Source: Ilyomonas limi
Lineage (GTDB): Bacteria; Bacteroidota; Bacteroidia; Chitinophagales; Chitinophagaceae
Reading direction: 5' to 3'
Length of the DNA stretch: 64,000 nucleotides
NCBI RefSeq assembly: GCF_005233845.1
Contig: NZ_SZQL01000022.1
Location: forward strand, 1-64,000
The notes beneath the pieces were generated by a model that saw only the letters and a list, made by a program, of their open reading frames with translations, made no database searches and was not told where the DNA came from. Position numbers and translations under genes: made by a program. This document shows positions 9,081 through 18,484 of this stretch, piece after piece (the stretch's first letter is position 1; each line of letters begins with the position of its first letter).

Positions 9081-10481
9081 TTATCCCCTCAAGGCTTCTA
9101 TTTCATCTGCTGTTTTTACAAGATGCTTACCCAGCTTTTTACTGCCGTTTGGTGTAATTAAAAAATTATCTTCTATACGAATACCACCAAAGTGGCGATA
9201 ATTTTCCAGTTCATTATAATTAATAAAATTACTCAGCCTGTTTTCAGTTTGCCAGCGATCAATTAATTCAGGAATGAAATAAATACCGGGCTCAACAGTT
9301 AATACAAAACCCGCTTTCAATTCCTTGCCTAAACGCAAGGACTTCCAGCCAAATTCTGCACTCTTTTTTAAGGTATCGGTATAGCCAACATACTGCTCAC
9401 CCAGGTCTTCCATATCGTGTACATCCAGTCCCATCATGTGCCCTAATCCACACTGGAAAAATAACGTATGCGCACCGGCGGCTACCGCTTCTATAGCATC
9501 ACCTTTCACCAGGTTAATCGCTTTCAAACCTTCCATTAGTTTAATACAAGCCTGCGTATGCACTTCTTTAAAAGGAATGCCGGGCTGCAGCAAGCCTATC
9601 GCGTGGTTCAACGCATTCAATACGATATTGTACACTTCTTTTTGCTTTGAATTAAATGCTTTACCAACAGGAAACGTGCGTGTTAAATCACCTGCATAAT
9701 GCATACTATTTTCTGCACCGGCATCCATCAGAATCATCTGCCCTTCTTCTATTTTATTACCATGATAATGATTGTGCAAAGTTTGACCATTAATGGTAAG
9801 AATGGTTGGATAGGAAAGCCTGCCGTTTGCTGCCAGTGCCACTTCTTCCACTTTAGCAGCTACCTCATATTCCATCATGCCGGGCTTTGCATATTGCATG
9901 GCGGTAAGGTGCATATCAGCGCTGATAGAAACGGCTTCTTCCATTACTGCTATTTCTTCCGGTGCTTTAATTTCTCTTTGTGAAATAATTGCTTTAATCA
10001 GGGGCAAGGATACTTCCTGCTGTAAAGCTGCAAATGGAATTTGCAGCCATTCAGTTAGTTTTATCTTGTTTTCAGGACGATAAGGGGGAAGAAAATGAAT
10101 GACTTGTCCTTTACTTTTTGCGGATGCTAATGTACTCTCTAACTGCATATAAGGACGAGTGCTCTCGACACCAACTAAGGAAGCTAAATCCTGCAAAGAA
10201 GGCAATGGCCCGGTCCAGATAATATCATCCATACTGGGCTTTCTGCCAAAGAGTATTTCGTCATTATTATCTACATTAATGATAGCTGCCAGCCCAGGCA
10301 TATCCAGTCCAAAGTAATATAAGAATGTACTGTCTTGTCTGAAAGGATAACAATTATCTGCATAGTTCATGCTGCTGTCTTCATTGCCTAACAGCAGTAT
10401 CAATCCGTTATCTATATTTTCTTTGAGTTCCTTTCTACGGTTGATATATACTTCTTTATCAAACAGGTTATAGTTCATCAT
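9081..10481 (-). CDS. Xaa-Pro aminopeptidase, M24B family (aminopeptidase P)
   Basis: Encodes 466 residues without a signal peptide, so probably cytoplasmic. An N-terminal creatinase-like domain (about 1-165) precedes the pita-bread catalytic domain. The five metal ligands are visible: the two Asp of LMDAGAENSMHYAGDLTRTFP, His of GLGHMMGLDVHD, Glu of LTVEPGIYF and Glu of GGIRIEDNFLIT. The family removes the N-terminal residue from peptides whose second residue is proline. It starts 26 bases after the stop of the GH51 gene on the same strand, so co-transcription is likely. The pairing of a Pro-specific peptidase with an arabinofuranosidase fits use of proline-rich glycoproteins, though aminopeptidase P is also a common housekeeping enzyme. 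Confidence 0.9.
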   Translation of the reverse strand: MMNYNLFDKEVYINRRKELKENIDNGLILLLGNEDSSMNYADNCYPFRQDSTFLYYFGLDMPGLAAIINVDNNDEILFGRKPSMDDIIWTGPLPSLQDLASLVGVESTRPYMQLESTLASAKSKGQVIHFLPPYRPENKIKLTEWLQIPFAALQQEVSLPLIKAIISQREIKAPEEIAVMEEAVSISADMHLTAMQYAKPGMMEYEVAAKVEEVALAANGRLSYPTILTINGQTLHNHYHGNKIEEGQMILMDAGAENSMHYAGDLTRTFPVGKAFNSKQKEVYNIVLNALNHAIGLLQPGIPFKEVHTQACIKLMEGLKAINLVKGDAIEAVAAGAHTLFFQCGLGHMMGLDVHDMEDLGEQYVGYTDTLKKSAEFGWKSLRLGKELKAGFVLTVEPGIYFIPELIDRWQTENRLSNFINYNELENYRHFGGIRIEDNFLITPNGSKKLGKHLVKTADEIEALRG

Positions 10482-10507
10482 AGCAAGAACAAAGTTGCAT
10501 AATAATT

Positions 10508-13081
10508 TTATTGCTTACCTGTTGGCACACGTATAACGTTGATGGAGTAAGGCTCTAATGTAAGGGATAAATGATTGTTATTCGCTGAAAGAGTTGTACT
10601 TACCGGCACGTACTGCATTGGATGTTCAAAAGAATTTTCAGCAGTTAAAGTACGTGCAGATAAGGTTATCAAATTAGCCTTTAGCGATGTTGCCACTGCA
10701 TGTTGCAAATCAATATCTACCGGTACTTCATTGCCATAAGCATTTACAACTTTTACAATTATATCACCGTTGGCGTTGTCTTTTCCTGCAATTGCAAACA
10801 GTTTATCCGGCTCGGTGTAAGTCATTAATAATTTGCTATCCAGATAACATTTTACTGTATCTATTCCAACTTCCAACGCGATATCGTACCAGCGGTTGGC
10901 AACAATGGTATCGGGCAAATCAACGGCGGAAGAAATATTACTTACATCATATCCATTGCTTACTTTTTCGAACACCCCAATTTTATTTATCCATGCACCA
11001 ATATGAGCGCGATAAAACGTGTTGCTGTCCTTTACTGCAAACGGAATTATAAAAGCGTTATAACCTTCTAATTTCTTCCCTTTCAGCTTCAATGTATAAG
11101 TATCAAAGCTTTTATCTTTCAGCATGGCAAATTGTTGTGCACCTGCTGCTGTTTGCGCCAATGCACTGTCCTTTACGCCCCATGTACCACGAAGTAAAGC
11201 CCAATTACTTATATCATTAATGAAATCGCTTTTATAAACTGTTTTGCCGTTTCGTATCACTTCAATGTCTTTGTAGGCCGTTTTTGTATCCCAGGTTGCC
11301 AAACCAATGCCACCGCTGAATGCAGGTTTTTTAACAGCAGGTTGCGTTATTTCAACATCGGTTGCTACATTCACATCCGCCCTGTTTTCACTCAGCATTT
11401 TAATGGCATAATAAGAAATGCGGGCAAAGCTGTTAGCGTTATCGAAGTTGATTAAATTTACCGGCCAGTCCACATCATTTGTATCCACTAATAACGGGGC
11501 GTAGCTGCTCATCTTTACCAGGTCTCCATTCTTTTCCATACTCATAATGTACACCGCATCACTTAAGGAAGCTTCCATATTACCGGCGCCTACACCTGCA
11601 TTGGTAGCGTATTCGCCCACGTATAAATCCCAGTTGCCACGCTTGTATTTGTCAAAATGATCAAAGTGCGTCATTGCCCAACCTGCCGCTTTGTAAGCAT
11701 GTTCATCAGCATAATCCACATGTTTCATCCCCTTTAATGTGTATTCATTCACATCGCCAATGCCCATACTGGCAATCGTTTCTAAGTGCGGATATTTTGA
11801 CTTAATAGCATCATAGAAAACATTGTACCGTTCTGCATATCGCGGACCAACCTGCTCGTTACCTATCTCTACATACTTTAACGGAAAAGGCTTTGGATGC
11901 CCTGCGGCTGCACGTACTTTACCCCACTTGCTGGTAACTGGTCCAATAGCATACTCAATAGCATCCAATGCACTTTGAATATAAGGTTGCAAACTATCGT
12001 CCGGCGCGAAAGTGCCGCTGCGAAAATCGCACGATACACCGGCGTTAAATACATACAGCGCAGCCGCGCCAATATCTTCGCAATACTGTAAATATTCGTG
12101 GTAGCCAAAACCGTTGCTTGTCCAATAACCCCAGGGGCTGTAAGTGCCGGTACGCTGCTCTACCGGGCCAATGGTTTGCTTCCAATCCGGCGCACTTTGT
12201 ATAGTGATGCCTTCTACAAAACAGCCACCCGGCCAGCGTATAAAAGCGGGTTTTAAATCGGCAATGTATTGCGCTAAATCCTGCCGTAAACCATTGGGAC
12301 GGTTCTTAAATGTCTTGGATGGAAACAATGAAACATGATCCAGCCACACCGTACCGGGTGCATTAAAAAGGAGTACAAATGTTGCCTTTTTATCACCTTT
12401 GTTTGCTTTTAAGGTGGCACTGTATCTTTTCCAATTTGTATTATTTGCCGATGTAAAAGTATGAGAGGCTAAAGTACTCCCGTCTTCACTTTGCAGCATC
12501 GCGGTTATACTGCCATTGTATTCATTACTTCGTACATAAAAATTCAGTTTATAGCTATCTCCGGCAACTACATTAATTCCCCAAAAACCTTCATTAATAA
12601 TGGATGCTGTATTGTTGTTATCTGCATTGGAAATATCCACTTGTAGCGAATGCGGCGTTGCATTATTTAAGGGATTGATAGCTGTACGTGAAACCTGCAA
12701 AGCCGCACTGCCGGCCGCTTTATAACTCCATGCCGGATAATCACTTTTTATTGGCCACTCCATTTTCCAGTCGCTCACTCCGTTGTTGGGCATAGAAAAA
12801 TGGGGTGTTCGCGGTGGCACAATAAACCCATCGGTTAGCGTCATTCCTGGTGGAATATTGGCTTCTTCAAAACCCCTGTTTTGTATCAGTTCTGCATACA
12901 AGCCACCTTCGCCTCCATGGCTGATTTCTTCAAAAAACACTCCATGCAAAGTGGGCGAAACAGGATTGCCCGGTTTGCTGGCATCAATAGTTATGGTTGC
13001 TTTTTGCTGCGCAAAAAGAGAAGAAGTAGTAACCAATAAAAGTCCTGCAAAAAGAGGTTGTATGATGCTTTTCAAGTTCAT
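10508..13081 (-). CDS. Alpha-L-arabinofuranosidase, GH51, secreted
   Basis: Encodes 857 residues with a signal peptide (LFAGLLLVTTSSLFAQQ). A CBM-like beta-sandwich (about 145-260) is inserted before the (beta/alpha)8 barrel. The acid/base Glu is E409 in KYVEIGNEQVGPRY and the nucleophile E490 in DLYVGEYATNAG, both standard for retaining GH51 enzymes. A LamG-like beta-sandwich occupies about 610-755 and a GH51 C-terminal beta domain closes the protein. It releases terminal alpha-L-arabinofuranose from arabinan, arabinoxylan or arabinogalactan. The gene lies 190 bases after GH127 and 26 bases before the Xaa-Pro aminopeptidase, all on one strand. The 190-base gap contains a short CCTGT...ACAGG hairpin near 13160. 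Confidence 0.9.
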   Translation of the reverse strand: MNLKSIIQPLFAGLLLVTTSSLFAQQKATITIDASKPGNPVSPTLHGVFFEEISHGGEGGLYAELIQNRGFEEANIPPGMTLTDGFIVPPRTPHFSMPNNGVSDWKMEWPIKSDYPAWSYKAAGSAALQVSRTAINPLNNATPHSLQVDISNADNNNTASIINEGFWGINVVAGDSYKLNFYVRSNEYNGSITAMLQSEDGSTLASHTFTSANNTNWKRYSATLKANKGDKKATFVLLFNAPGTVWLDHVSLFPSKTFKNRPNGLRQDLAQYIADLKPAFIRWPGGCFVEGITIQSAPDWKQTIGPVEQRTGTYSPWGYWTSNGFGYHEYLQYCEDIGAAALYVFNAGVSCDFRSGTFAPDDSLQPYIQSALDAIEYAIGPVTSKWGKVRAAAGHPKPFPLKYVEIGNEQVGPRYAERYNVFYDAIKSKYPHLETIASMGIGDVNEYTLKGMKHVDYADEHAYKAAGWAMTHFDHFDKYKRGNWDLYVGEYATNAGVGAGNMEASLSDAVYIMSMEKNGDLVKMSSYAPLLVDTNDVDWPVNLINFDNANSFARISYYAIKMLSENRADVNVATDVEITQPAVKKPAFSGGIGLATWDTKTAYKDIEVIRNGKTVYKSDFINDISNWALLRGTWGVKDSALAQTAAGAQQFAMLKDKSFDTYTLKLKGKKLEGYNAFIIPFAVKDSNTFYRAHIGAWINKIGVFEKVSNGYDVSNISSAVDLPDTIVANRWYDIALEVGIDTVKCYLDSKLLMTYTEPDKLFAIAGKDNANGDIIVKVVNAYGNEVPVDIDLQHAVATSLKANLITLSARTLTAENSFEHPMQYVPVSTTLSANNNHLSLTLEPYSINVIRVPTGKQ

Positions 13082-13271
13082 CGTTTTAATAAAACTATTA
13101 CGGTGATGAGAAGCTGATTAAATTAAAATAATGCATTAAAACCACGAACCAGCCTGTAGGCAGACAGGGACGCGAAGATGTAAAGAAATACTTACGCAAT
13201 GCTATAAAAGCATACTTTGTGCTACTTCATCATTTGTGTCCTAGCGGCTCAAACACTTCACAGGAGAATGC

Positions 13272-15689
13272 TTACTTCACTATCCATTCGTGTATGCCGG
13301 AGGCATCATTCTTTGGCAACTGCACCACCAGGCGTAAAGCAGTAGTCGTTACCGGCTCAAACTGAACGCTATCGTATTTATCTTTTGCAATCTCGTAATC
13401 CGTTGTATTTTTTACAGGCACCCATTCATCGCCTTTTTTATACAACAATTGCCATGATGCAGGCAAATCGCAACCGCCCCAGGGTTTATCATCATACCAA
13501 TACACTTTACTTTCCGAAATAGTATAGGCTTTATCAAAATCATACTGCACCCATTCGGTAGTATCTTTTGCGGGCCACCAATGTAAATAATTAGTGCTTT
13601 GATCTTTGCTGTCTGCCGGCTCAAACTGATCGTTTACTGCTTTTGTCATTAGCTTGCCACGCGCAGAAGAAGTTACCTTAGCTTTAGATGCGATTGTAGG
13701 CTGAGGCTTAGGGCGGGCAGCATCGGCAGTATAAGGTATCCATACTTCCATTTCGCCGCTGCCACGGTTGTTCCAGCTATAATAGGGGATAGCGGTAATG
13801 GTATGCTTAGCAGTGAGTGCATTATCACTTTTGGGCTCTCTGGTAGCAATATATCCCTGAGTGGTAAGCGTTGTTATACCGTTCAGCATATCCGGTTTAT
13901 ATACTGCATTAATAACTGCATTGGTATCAATTACAATACTTTGCACCGTGCTGTCCTGCTGGTCGGCACCTTCCAAACAATACACGATAGGACCACGTTG
14001 TAAAGCAAACCTGCCTTTGTCTGCCTTCACAGAATCAATAGTCGTTACCTTTTCCACTTCCATCGGAAAATCAATGGTTATTTTATCTCCCTTTTTCCAG
14101 GTGCGGTCAATAACAGCATAGCCTTTATCGGTTATATAATCTATTTTTTTACCATTTACATACACGGGTACAGCCGGCTTGGTTGTACTGATGAAGGAAT
14201 ATAAATCGCTGGGTATAGGCTTATCTACCGCCCAGCCGGGAATGCGGATATGCAAGGCAAAAGCGGCGCTCTTAACAGGATCAACAGTAATACTTACTTT
14301 ACCCTGCCAGGGATAATCTGTTTGCTGCGTAAGCTTTACTTCGGTAGCAGGCAACTTGATAGTTGCGTTGTTGCTCACAAATAAATTAACGAATACATCA
14401 TCCTCATCCTGTGCATAAATATAGCCGGGCATAGAAGGTAAAAAGCGTGTCATATTGGTAATGCAACAGGCGCAGCTAAACCAGGCACTACGCTGGTGCT
14501 GCCCTACGGAAGCTAAAGGATTAGGGTAGAAAAAACGATTGCCACTTAATGATATGCCACTTAGCAAACCGTTGTACAGCGTGCGTTCCAGTACATCCAT
14601 GTATTTAGCATCACCATGCAATAAAAACATGCGCAGATTCCAATACACATTAGCAATAGACGCGCAGGTTTCGGCATATGCACTCATGTTGGGCAAATCA
14701 TAATCGGGACCAAAAGCCTCGCCATTGCCGGTTGCGCCAATACCACCAGTGATGTATAATTTCTTATCTGCTACATTGTTCCAAATAGTATCAATAGCAT
14801 GGAGATAACTTTTATCACCGGTGAGTGCAGCCACATCTGCCATGCCGGTGTACATATAAGTGGCACGCACGGCATGACCTTCGGCTTCTGTTTGGTCAAC
14901 TACTTTTTTATCTGCCTGGTTGTACACATCACCGCCGGGTCCACGCACATCTAAGAAGAATTTTGCTAAATCAAGGTATTCTTTTTTGCCGGTCACACGG
15001 TACATTTTTACCAAGCCTAATTCCACGATCTGATGTCCTGGATAGATATGCAGTTTATCAGGACCGAACGTTTTAACCAGCAGATCTGCATTTTTAATAG
15101 CAATGTTTAAGAATGCTTTTTTTCCGGTTGCTGCATAATGCGCTACCGCTGCTTCGTACAGGTGTCCGCAATTATATAATTCATGGCTCAGTTCTTCGTC
15201 TTTTTCCCAACGCCTGGTACCAATCCATTCGTGCGGATGTGCCAGATGTGCCGTACGAAAAGTGTAGAGATAACCATCGGGTTCCTGTGCATCGCCAATG
15301 ATCTGTATCAGCGTATCCATTTCTCGGTCCAGCTTTGCATCATACTTTTCCTGCAGGCTGTAAGAAGCGCCTTCCAACAGTTTATACAAATCGGTATCAT
15401 CAAAGGGAAAATCGGTAAGCTTGGTAGCTTTCTTCTTACCAGCAGCTACCAAAAAGTTGTTGATCCTGCCTTCTTCACGGCACTTTTGTAAGATGTAGGG
15501 AATGGTTACTTTGGCATTGGTATCTAAACGCGGACGCCAAAAATTATCTGTCAAATGCACCTGCGTAAAAGCTACCGGCTGTATAGGATAATCTCCTGTT
15601 AGCTGCTGTGCCATCAGTAAGCCGGAAGTACTCAACATAAGGCTCGATAAACCACTGATGACTGCTGCTTTATAACCTCTTTTCTGCAT
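13272..15689 (-). CDS. GH127 beta-L-arabinofuranosidase (HypBA1-like), secreted
   Basis: Encodes 805 residues with a signal peptide ending near LMAQQ. The (alpha/alpha)6 barrel keeps all residues known from Bifidobacterium HypBA1: acid/base Glu (E324 in GEAFGPDYDLPN), zinc ligands E340 and C342 (ETCAS), the nucleophile Cys C408 and zinc ligand C409 (SCACC). ADGHAVRATYMYTG and YYSWNNRGSGEMEVW are further shared segments. HypBA1 removes beta-1,2-linked L-arabinofuranose from hydroxyproline-linked arabino-oligosaccharides of extensin; this substrate is inferred here. A discoidin-like C-terminal domain (about 685-805), probably sugar-binding, is absent from HypBA1. Downstream on the same strand are GH51 and aminopeptidase P; upstream, 330 bases away, is the hydroxyproline epimerase gene. 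Confidence 0.9.
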   Translation of the reverse strand: MQKRGYKAAVISGLSSLMLSTSGLLMAQQLTGDYPIQPVAFTQVHLTDNFWRPRLDTNAKVTIPYILQKCREEGRINNFLVAAGKKKATKLTDFPFDDTDLYKLLEGASYSLQEKYDAKLDREMDTLIQIIGDAQEPDGYLYTFRTAHLAHPHEWIGTRRWEKDEELSHELYNCGHLYEAAVAHYAATGKKAFLNIAIKNADLLVKTFGPDKLHIYPGHQIVELGLVKMYRVTGKKEYLDLAKFFLDVRGPGGDVYNQADKKVVDQTEAEGHAVRATYMYTGMADVAALTGDKSYLHAIDTIWNNVADKKLYITGGIGATGNGEAFGPDYDLPNMSAYAETCASIANVYWNLRMFLLHGDAKYMDVLERTLYNGLLSGISLSGNRFFYPNPLASVGQHQRSAWFSCACCITNMTRFLPSMPGYIYAQDEDDVFVNLFVSNNATIKLPATEVKLTQQTDYPWQGKVSITVDPVKSAAFALHIRIPGWAVDKPIPSDLYSFISTTKPAVPVYVNGKKIDYITDKGYAVIDRTWKKGDKITIDFPMEVEKVTTIDSVKADKGRFALQRGPIVYCLEGADQQDSTVQSIVIDTNAVINAVYKPDMLNGITTLTTQGYIATREPKSDNALTAKHTITAIPYYSWNNRGSGEMEVWIPYTADAARPKPQPTIASKAKVTSSARGKLMTKAVNDQFEPADSKDQSTNYLHWWPAKDTTEWVQYDFDKAYTISESKVYWYDDKPWGGCDLPASWQLLYKKGDEWVPVKNTTDYEIAKDKYDSVQFEPVTTTALRLVVQLPKNDASGIHEWIVK

Positions 15690-16019
15690 GATTGTTATTT
15701 GTATGTCTTATTCTGATATATACCTTGTGATAAAATATGCCGAATATATTAAAAGGATCTGTTGTAAAATCCCTAATAAATGTTATTTATACGCTTATTA
15801 TTCTTCGTTATTAATAATCCATCGTTATTCAGCTATACATTTTGTTGTATTTATTGCTTTGATAATGTTTTCAAATGTATGGTGAGGTGTTAGCGTATCC
15901 CTTTGGTCAACTGTATAACGCATATAATCCCGGGCATTAATCTTAGGCTAAAATAATGCTCTCTTAGTATCATTGTACACTTAAAAACAATACCTGTTTA
16001 TTATTCCTAACAAAGCAAT
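15690..16019. other. Intergenic region between epimerase end and GH127 start
   Basis: These 330 AT-rich bases hold no gene. On the minus strand TACATTTG (15872-15879) matches the Bacteroidota -7 consensus, 183 bases before the GH127 start, with no convincing -33 partner. A promoter for GH127 here is possible. No clear terminator hairpin was found for the epimerase gene. Confidence 0.3.
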
Positions 16020-17024
16020 CTACAACACCTGAAAGCCATAAGCATACGGATCATCGTCCGGATCTATGGAAATGGTGTTGTAACCATAAATACGTGCCCA
16101 GCCTTCAATACCCGGGCGAATAGCCGGTTTTCCGCCAACAGTTAACTCTTCTTCAATCGTTCCAATAAACTTGGAGCCAATGATGCTTTCATGTATAAAT
16201 TTATCACCTTTCTTCAGCTTGCCCTTCGCATACCATTGCGCCATACGCGCCGATGTACCGGTGCCGCAAGGTGAACGATCTATTGCTTTATCGCCATAAA
16301 ATACTGCATTACGTGCCGTAGATGTTTTATCTATTACTTCACCGGTCCAGAGTATGTGCGAACAGCCATTAATAGTTGCATCATCGGGATGCACAAAAGT
16401 TTGCCCTTCATTAATGCGCCGGCGTAGCGCACGGCTCCAGTTAATCAGCTTATCGGCACTATAAAACTGCAAACCTTTAAAATTTTCCTGTACATCTACA
16501 ATCGCATAAAAATTTCCACCATAGCTCACATCTACATGCAGCATACCCAATTCAGGACATTCTACTTCAATGTTTTCTGCTGCTAAGAAAGAGGGCACAT
16601 TGGTGAGCTTTACCGATTTTACTTTATCTCCTTCCTGCTTATAATTAATCAGCACCAAACCGGCAGGTGCTTCCATACGCACTATGCCGGGTGTTTTAGG
16701 CTCAATCAATCCTTCTTCAATGGCGATGGTAATCGTGCCGATGGTACCATGTCCGCACATGGGCAGGCAGCCACTTGTTTCTATGAACAAGACCGCTACA
16801 TCGTTCTCCGGATTGTGCGGTGGATACAAAATACTACCGCTCATCATATCGTGGCCACGTGGCTCAAACATTAATCCTTTGCGTATCCAGTCGTATTCTT
16901 TTAAAAAATGTTGTCGTTTTTCACTCATGGTATTGCCTTGCAGCACAGGACCACCTCCGGCCACCAGTCGCACCGGATTACCACAAGTATGTGCATCAAC
17001 GCAAAAAAAATTCTTCTTCATCAA
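16020..17024 (-). CDS. 4-hydroxyproline 2-epimerase (proline racemase family)
   Basis: Encodes 334 residues, the usual family length, with no signal peptide. Both catalytic cysteines are present: C90 in LPMCGHGTIG and C253 in DRSPCGTGTSAR. This Cys/Cys pair separates true epimerases or racemases from trans-3-hydroxy-L-proline dehydratases, which have Thr or Ser at one position. The start FFCVDAHTCGNPVRLV is typical of hydroxyproline epimerases. The reaction is trans-4-hydroxy-L-proline to cis-4-hydroxy-D-proline. Neighbours supply the next steps: the FAD dehydrogenase at 24729-25976 and the deaminase at 17497-18432. Proline racemase activity is the main alternative; the context favours hydroxyproline. 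Confidence 0.88.
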   Translation of the reverse strand: MMKKNFFCVDAHTCGNPVRLVAGGGPVLQGNTMSEKRQHFLKEYDWIRKGLMFEPRGHDMMSGSILYPPHNPENDVAVLFIETSGCLPMCGHGTIGTITIAIEEGLIEPKTPGIVRMEAPAGLVLINYKQEGDKVKSVKLTNVPSFLAAENIEVECPELGMLHVDVSYGGNFYAIVDVQENFKGLQFYSADKLINWSRALRRRINEGQTFVHPDDATINGCSHILWTGEVIDKTSTARNAVFYGDKAIDRSPCGTGTSARMAQWYAKGKLKKGDKFIHESIIGSKFIGTIEEELTVGGKPAIRPGIEGWARIYGYNTISIDPDDDPYAYGFQVL

Positions 17025-17496
17025 TCGTTGTTTGCGCGGAGTAAGATGGTTACAGAAACTGAAAGTAAAAAACTAAAATGGCTATTACACATCCGTATGC
17101 AATTTCATAAGTTAATTTTATTTTTAGCAGTGGAATGTCTATGGTGTTGTAAGGACAACTTCTCACAGTAAATTTATATTTGTCACTTTTTGCTTGATCA
17201 AAAAGTAACCAAAAAATCAACGACGGCATAATCGCTCCGCGCATATGCCCAGGCCTGCACCGCCACTTAGCCTAAGACCGATTATAGCCATTATGTGAAC
17301 GTTTTGGATGACAATAATTTAACGTTTATCGGTAGTAGCGAGGTAAGGACCGCCATGCACCATACTGACACAAACTTCCACGCCGGTGGGTGACTATTTA
17401 ATAAAATTCTGCCTGCTAATGTGTGCTGCACTTCTATCACATCAGCGTACTCCTCTATATCTTTGTTTGTAGCAATGATAGTAGAAGTAAGACACC
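17025..17496. other. Intergenic region between deaminase and epimerase genes
   Basis: These 472 bases separate two same-strand genes of one pathway, which is long for an operon. The only structured part is the hairpin repeat at 17181-17280. No gene or convincing promoter was found, so the epimerase may have its own promoter downstream of that element. Confidence 0.4.
17181..17280. repeat. Two-hairpin dispersed repeat, copy A
   Basis: First hairpin: ACTTTTTG (17185-17192), loop CTTGAT, CAAAAAGT (17199-17206). The second part begins at 17221 and contains GGCATA and TATGCC flanking the conserved ATCGCTCCGCGC, then CCGCCACTTAGCCTAAGA. Copies B (30587-30738) and C (33512-33610) share the loop and the ATCCGCTCCG core but have different, still complementary, stems. 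Confidence 0.65.
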
Positions 17497-18432
17497 TTAA
17501 ATAGCAAAAGCTTTTTCTTCCAACGTATGATATTCGGGTAAAGCGGGGCGCACTGCCAAAGCATCGTTGATGAGCTTTAATATCTGTTCCCTTTCTTTAC
17601 CCACCAGGGTAAGCCGTGGTGCACGAACATATTCTGTTCCAATACCAGCCTGTGTTTCAGCCAGCTTTATATATTGCACCAGCTTTGCATGAATATCAAG
17701 CTCGAGCAGCGGCATAAACCAACGGTATACTGTAACGGCTTCCTCTATTTTGCCTCCTTTTACCAGTTTATAAATGGCTACTGTTTCGGCAGGAAAAGCA
17801 CAAACGAGACCGGCTACCCAACCCTGAGCACCTAATAATAATTCTTCTAATGCTAATGTATCTACACCGCACAATAGTTTGAAACGGTCACCAAAGCGAT
17901 TAATCATACGGGTTACGTTGGTTACGTCGCGGGTAGATTCTTTCACCGCCTGAATGGTGGGTACATCCACCAGCTCATCGAACATTGCAAGCGTGATTTC
18001 TGTTTTATAATCAACCGGATTGTTATATAAAATAATGGGCAGATCGGTAGCTGATGCCACAGCTTTAAAGTATTCCACTGTTTCGCGGTGATCGCTTTTA
18101 TAACGCATAGGCGGCAACAGCATCAAACCTCTGGTACCCCATTCTTTAGCCAGCTTTGCCTGGGTTACTGCCTCGCGGGTAGAGCCCTCTGCAATATTCA
18201 TTACAACAGGCACCGCGCCTGCTACTTTTTCAACACAAAATTTTACCAGTATTTCTTTTTCTTCCAATGTTAATACACTGCTTTCGCCAAGCGTGCCACC
18301 TAAAATAATGCCATCCACCCCGGCTTCTAACTGTGCACTAAGGTTGTTTTCAAATGCAGGCAGATCAAGCTGATCGTTGCTGTCAAATTTTGTTGTGAGT
18401 GCGGGAAAGACACCTTTCCAATCTATAGCCAT
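17497..18432 (-). CDS. DHDPS/NAL-family enzyme, probable 1-pyrroline-4-hydroxy-2-carboxylate deaminase
   Basis: The family start is MAIDWKGVFPALTT, so I use the ATG at 18432; the open frame extends 13 codons further upstream. The 311-residue TIM barrel has the Schiff-base Lys K164 (IQAVKESTRD) and the catalytic Tyr Y136 (ILYNNPVDYK). GGTLGESSVLT replaces the usual GTTGE motif. The family splits or deaminates 2-oxo acids through a lysine Schiff base. Lying beside a hydroxyproline epimerase and a divergent AraC regulator, it most probably converts 1-pyrroline-4-hydroxy-2-carboxylate to alpha-ketoglutarate semialdehyde, as in known hydroxyproline pathways. True dihydrodipicolinate synthase is less likely in this context. 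Confidence 0.85.
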   Translation of the reverse strand: MAIDWKGVFPALTTKFDSNDQLDLPAFENNLSAQLEAGVDGIILGGTLGESSVLTLEEKEILVKFCVEKVAGAVPVVMNIAEGSTREAVTQAKLAKEWGTRGLMLLPPMRYKSDHRETVEYFKAVASATDLPIILYNNPVDYKTEITLAMFDELVDVPTIQAVKESTRDVTNVTRMINRFGDRFKLLCGVDTLALEELLLGAQGWVAGLVCAFPAETVAIYKLVKGGKIEEAVTVYRWFMPLLELDIHAKLVQYIKLAETQAGIGTEYVRAPRLTLVGKEREQILKLINDALAVRPALPEYHTLEEKAFAI

Positions 18433-18484
18433 GTTACTAATTTTCTTCAAAGCTATCTGTAGTATAAGCACGTGAATTAATGAT

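Noticed and set aside
16020-17024. Trans-3-hydroxy-L-proline dehydratase as the function of the proline racemase family gene
   Set aside because: Dehydratases replace one catalytic Cys by Thr or Ser; here both C90 and C253 are present.
17497-18432. Lysine-pathway dihydrodipicolinate synthase
   Set aside because: The GGTLGES loop and the position between hydroxyproline epimerase and a divergent AraC gene fit a catabolic deaminase better.
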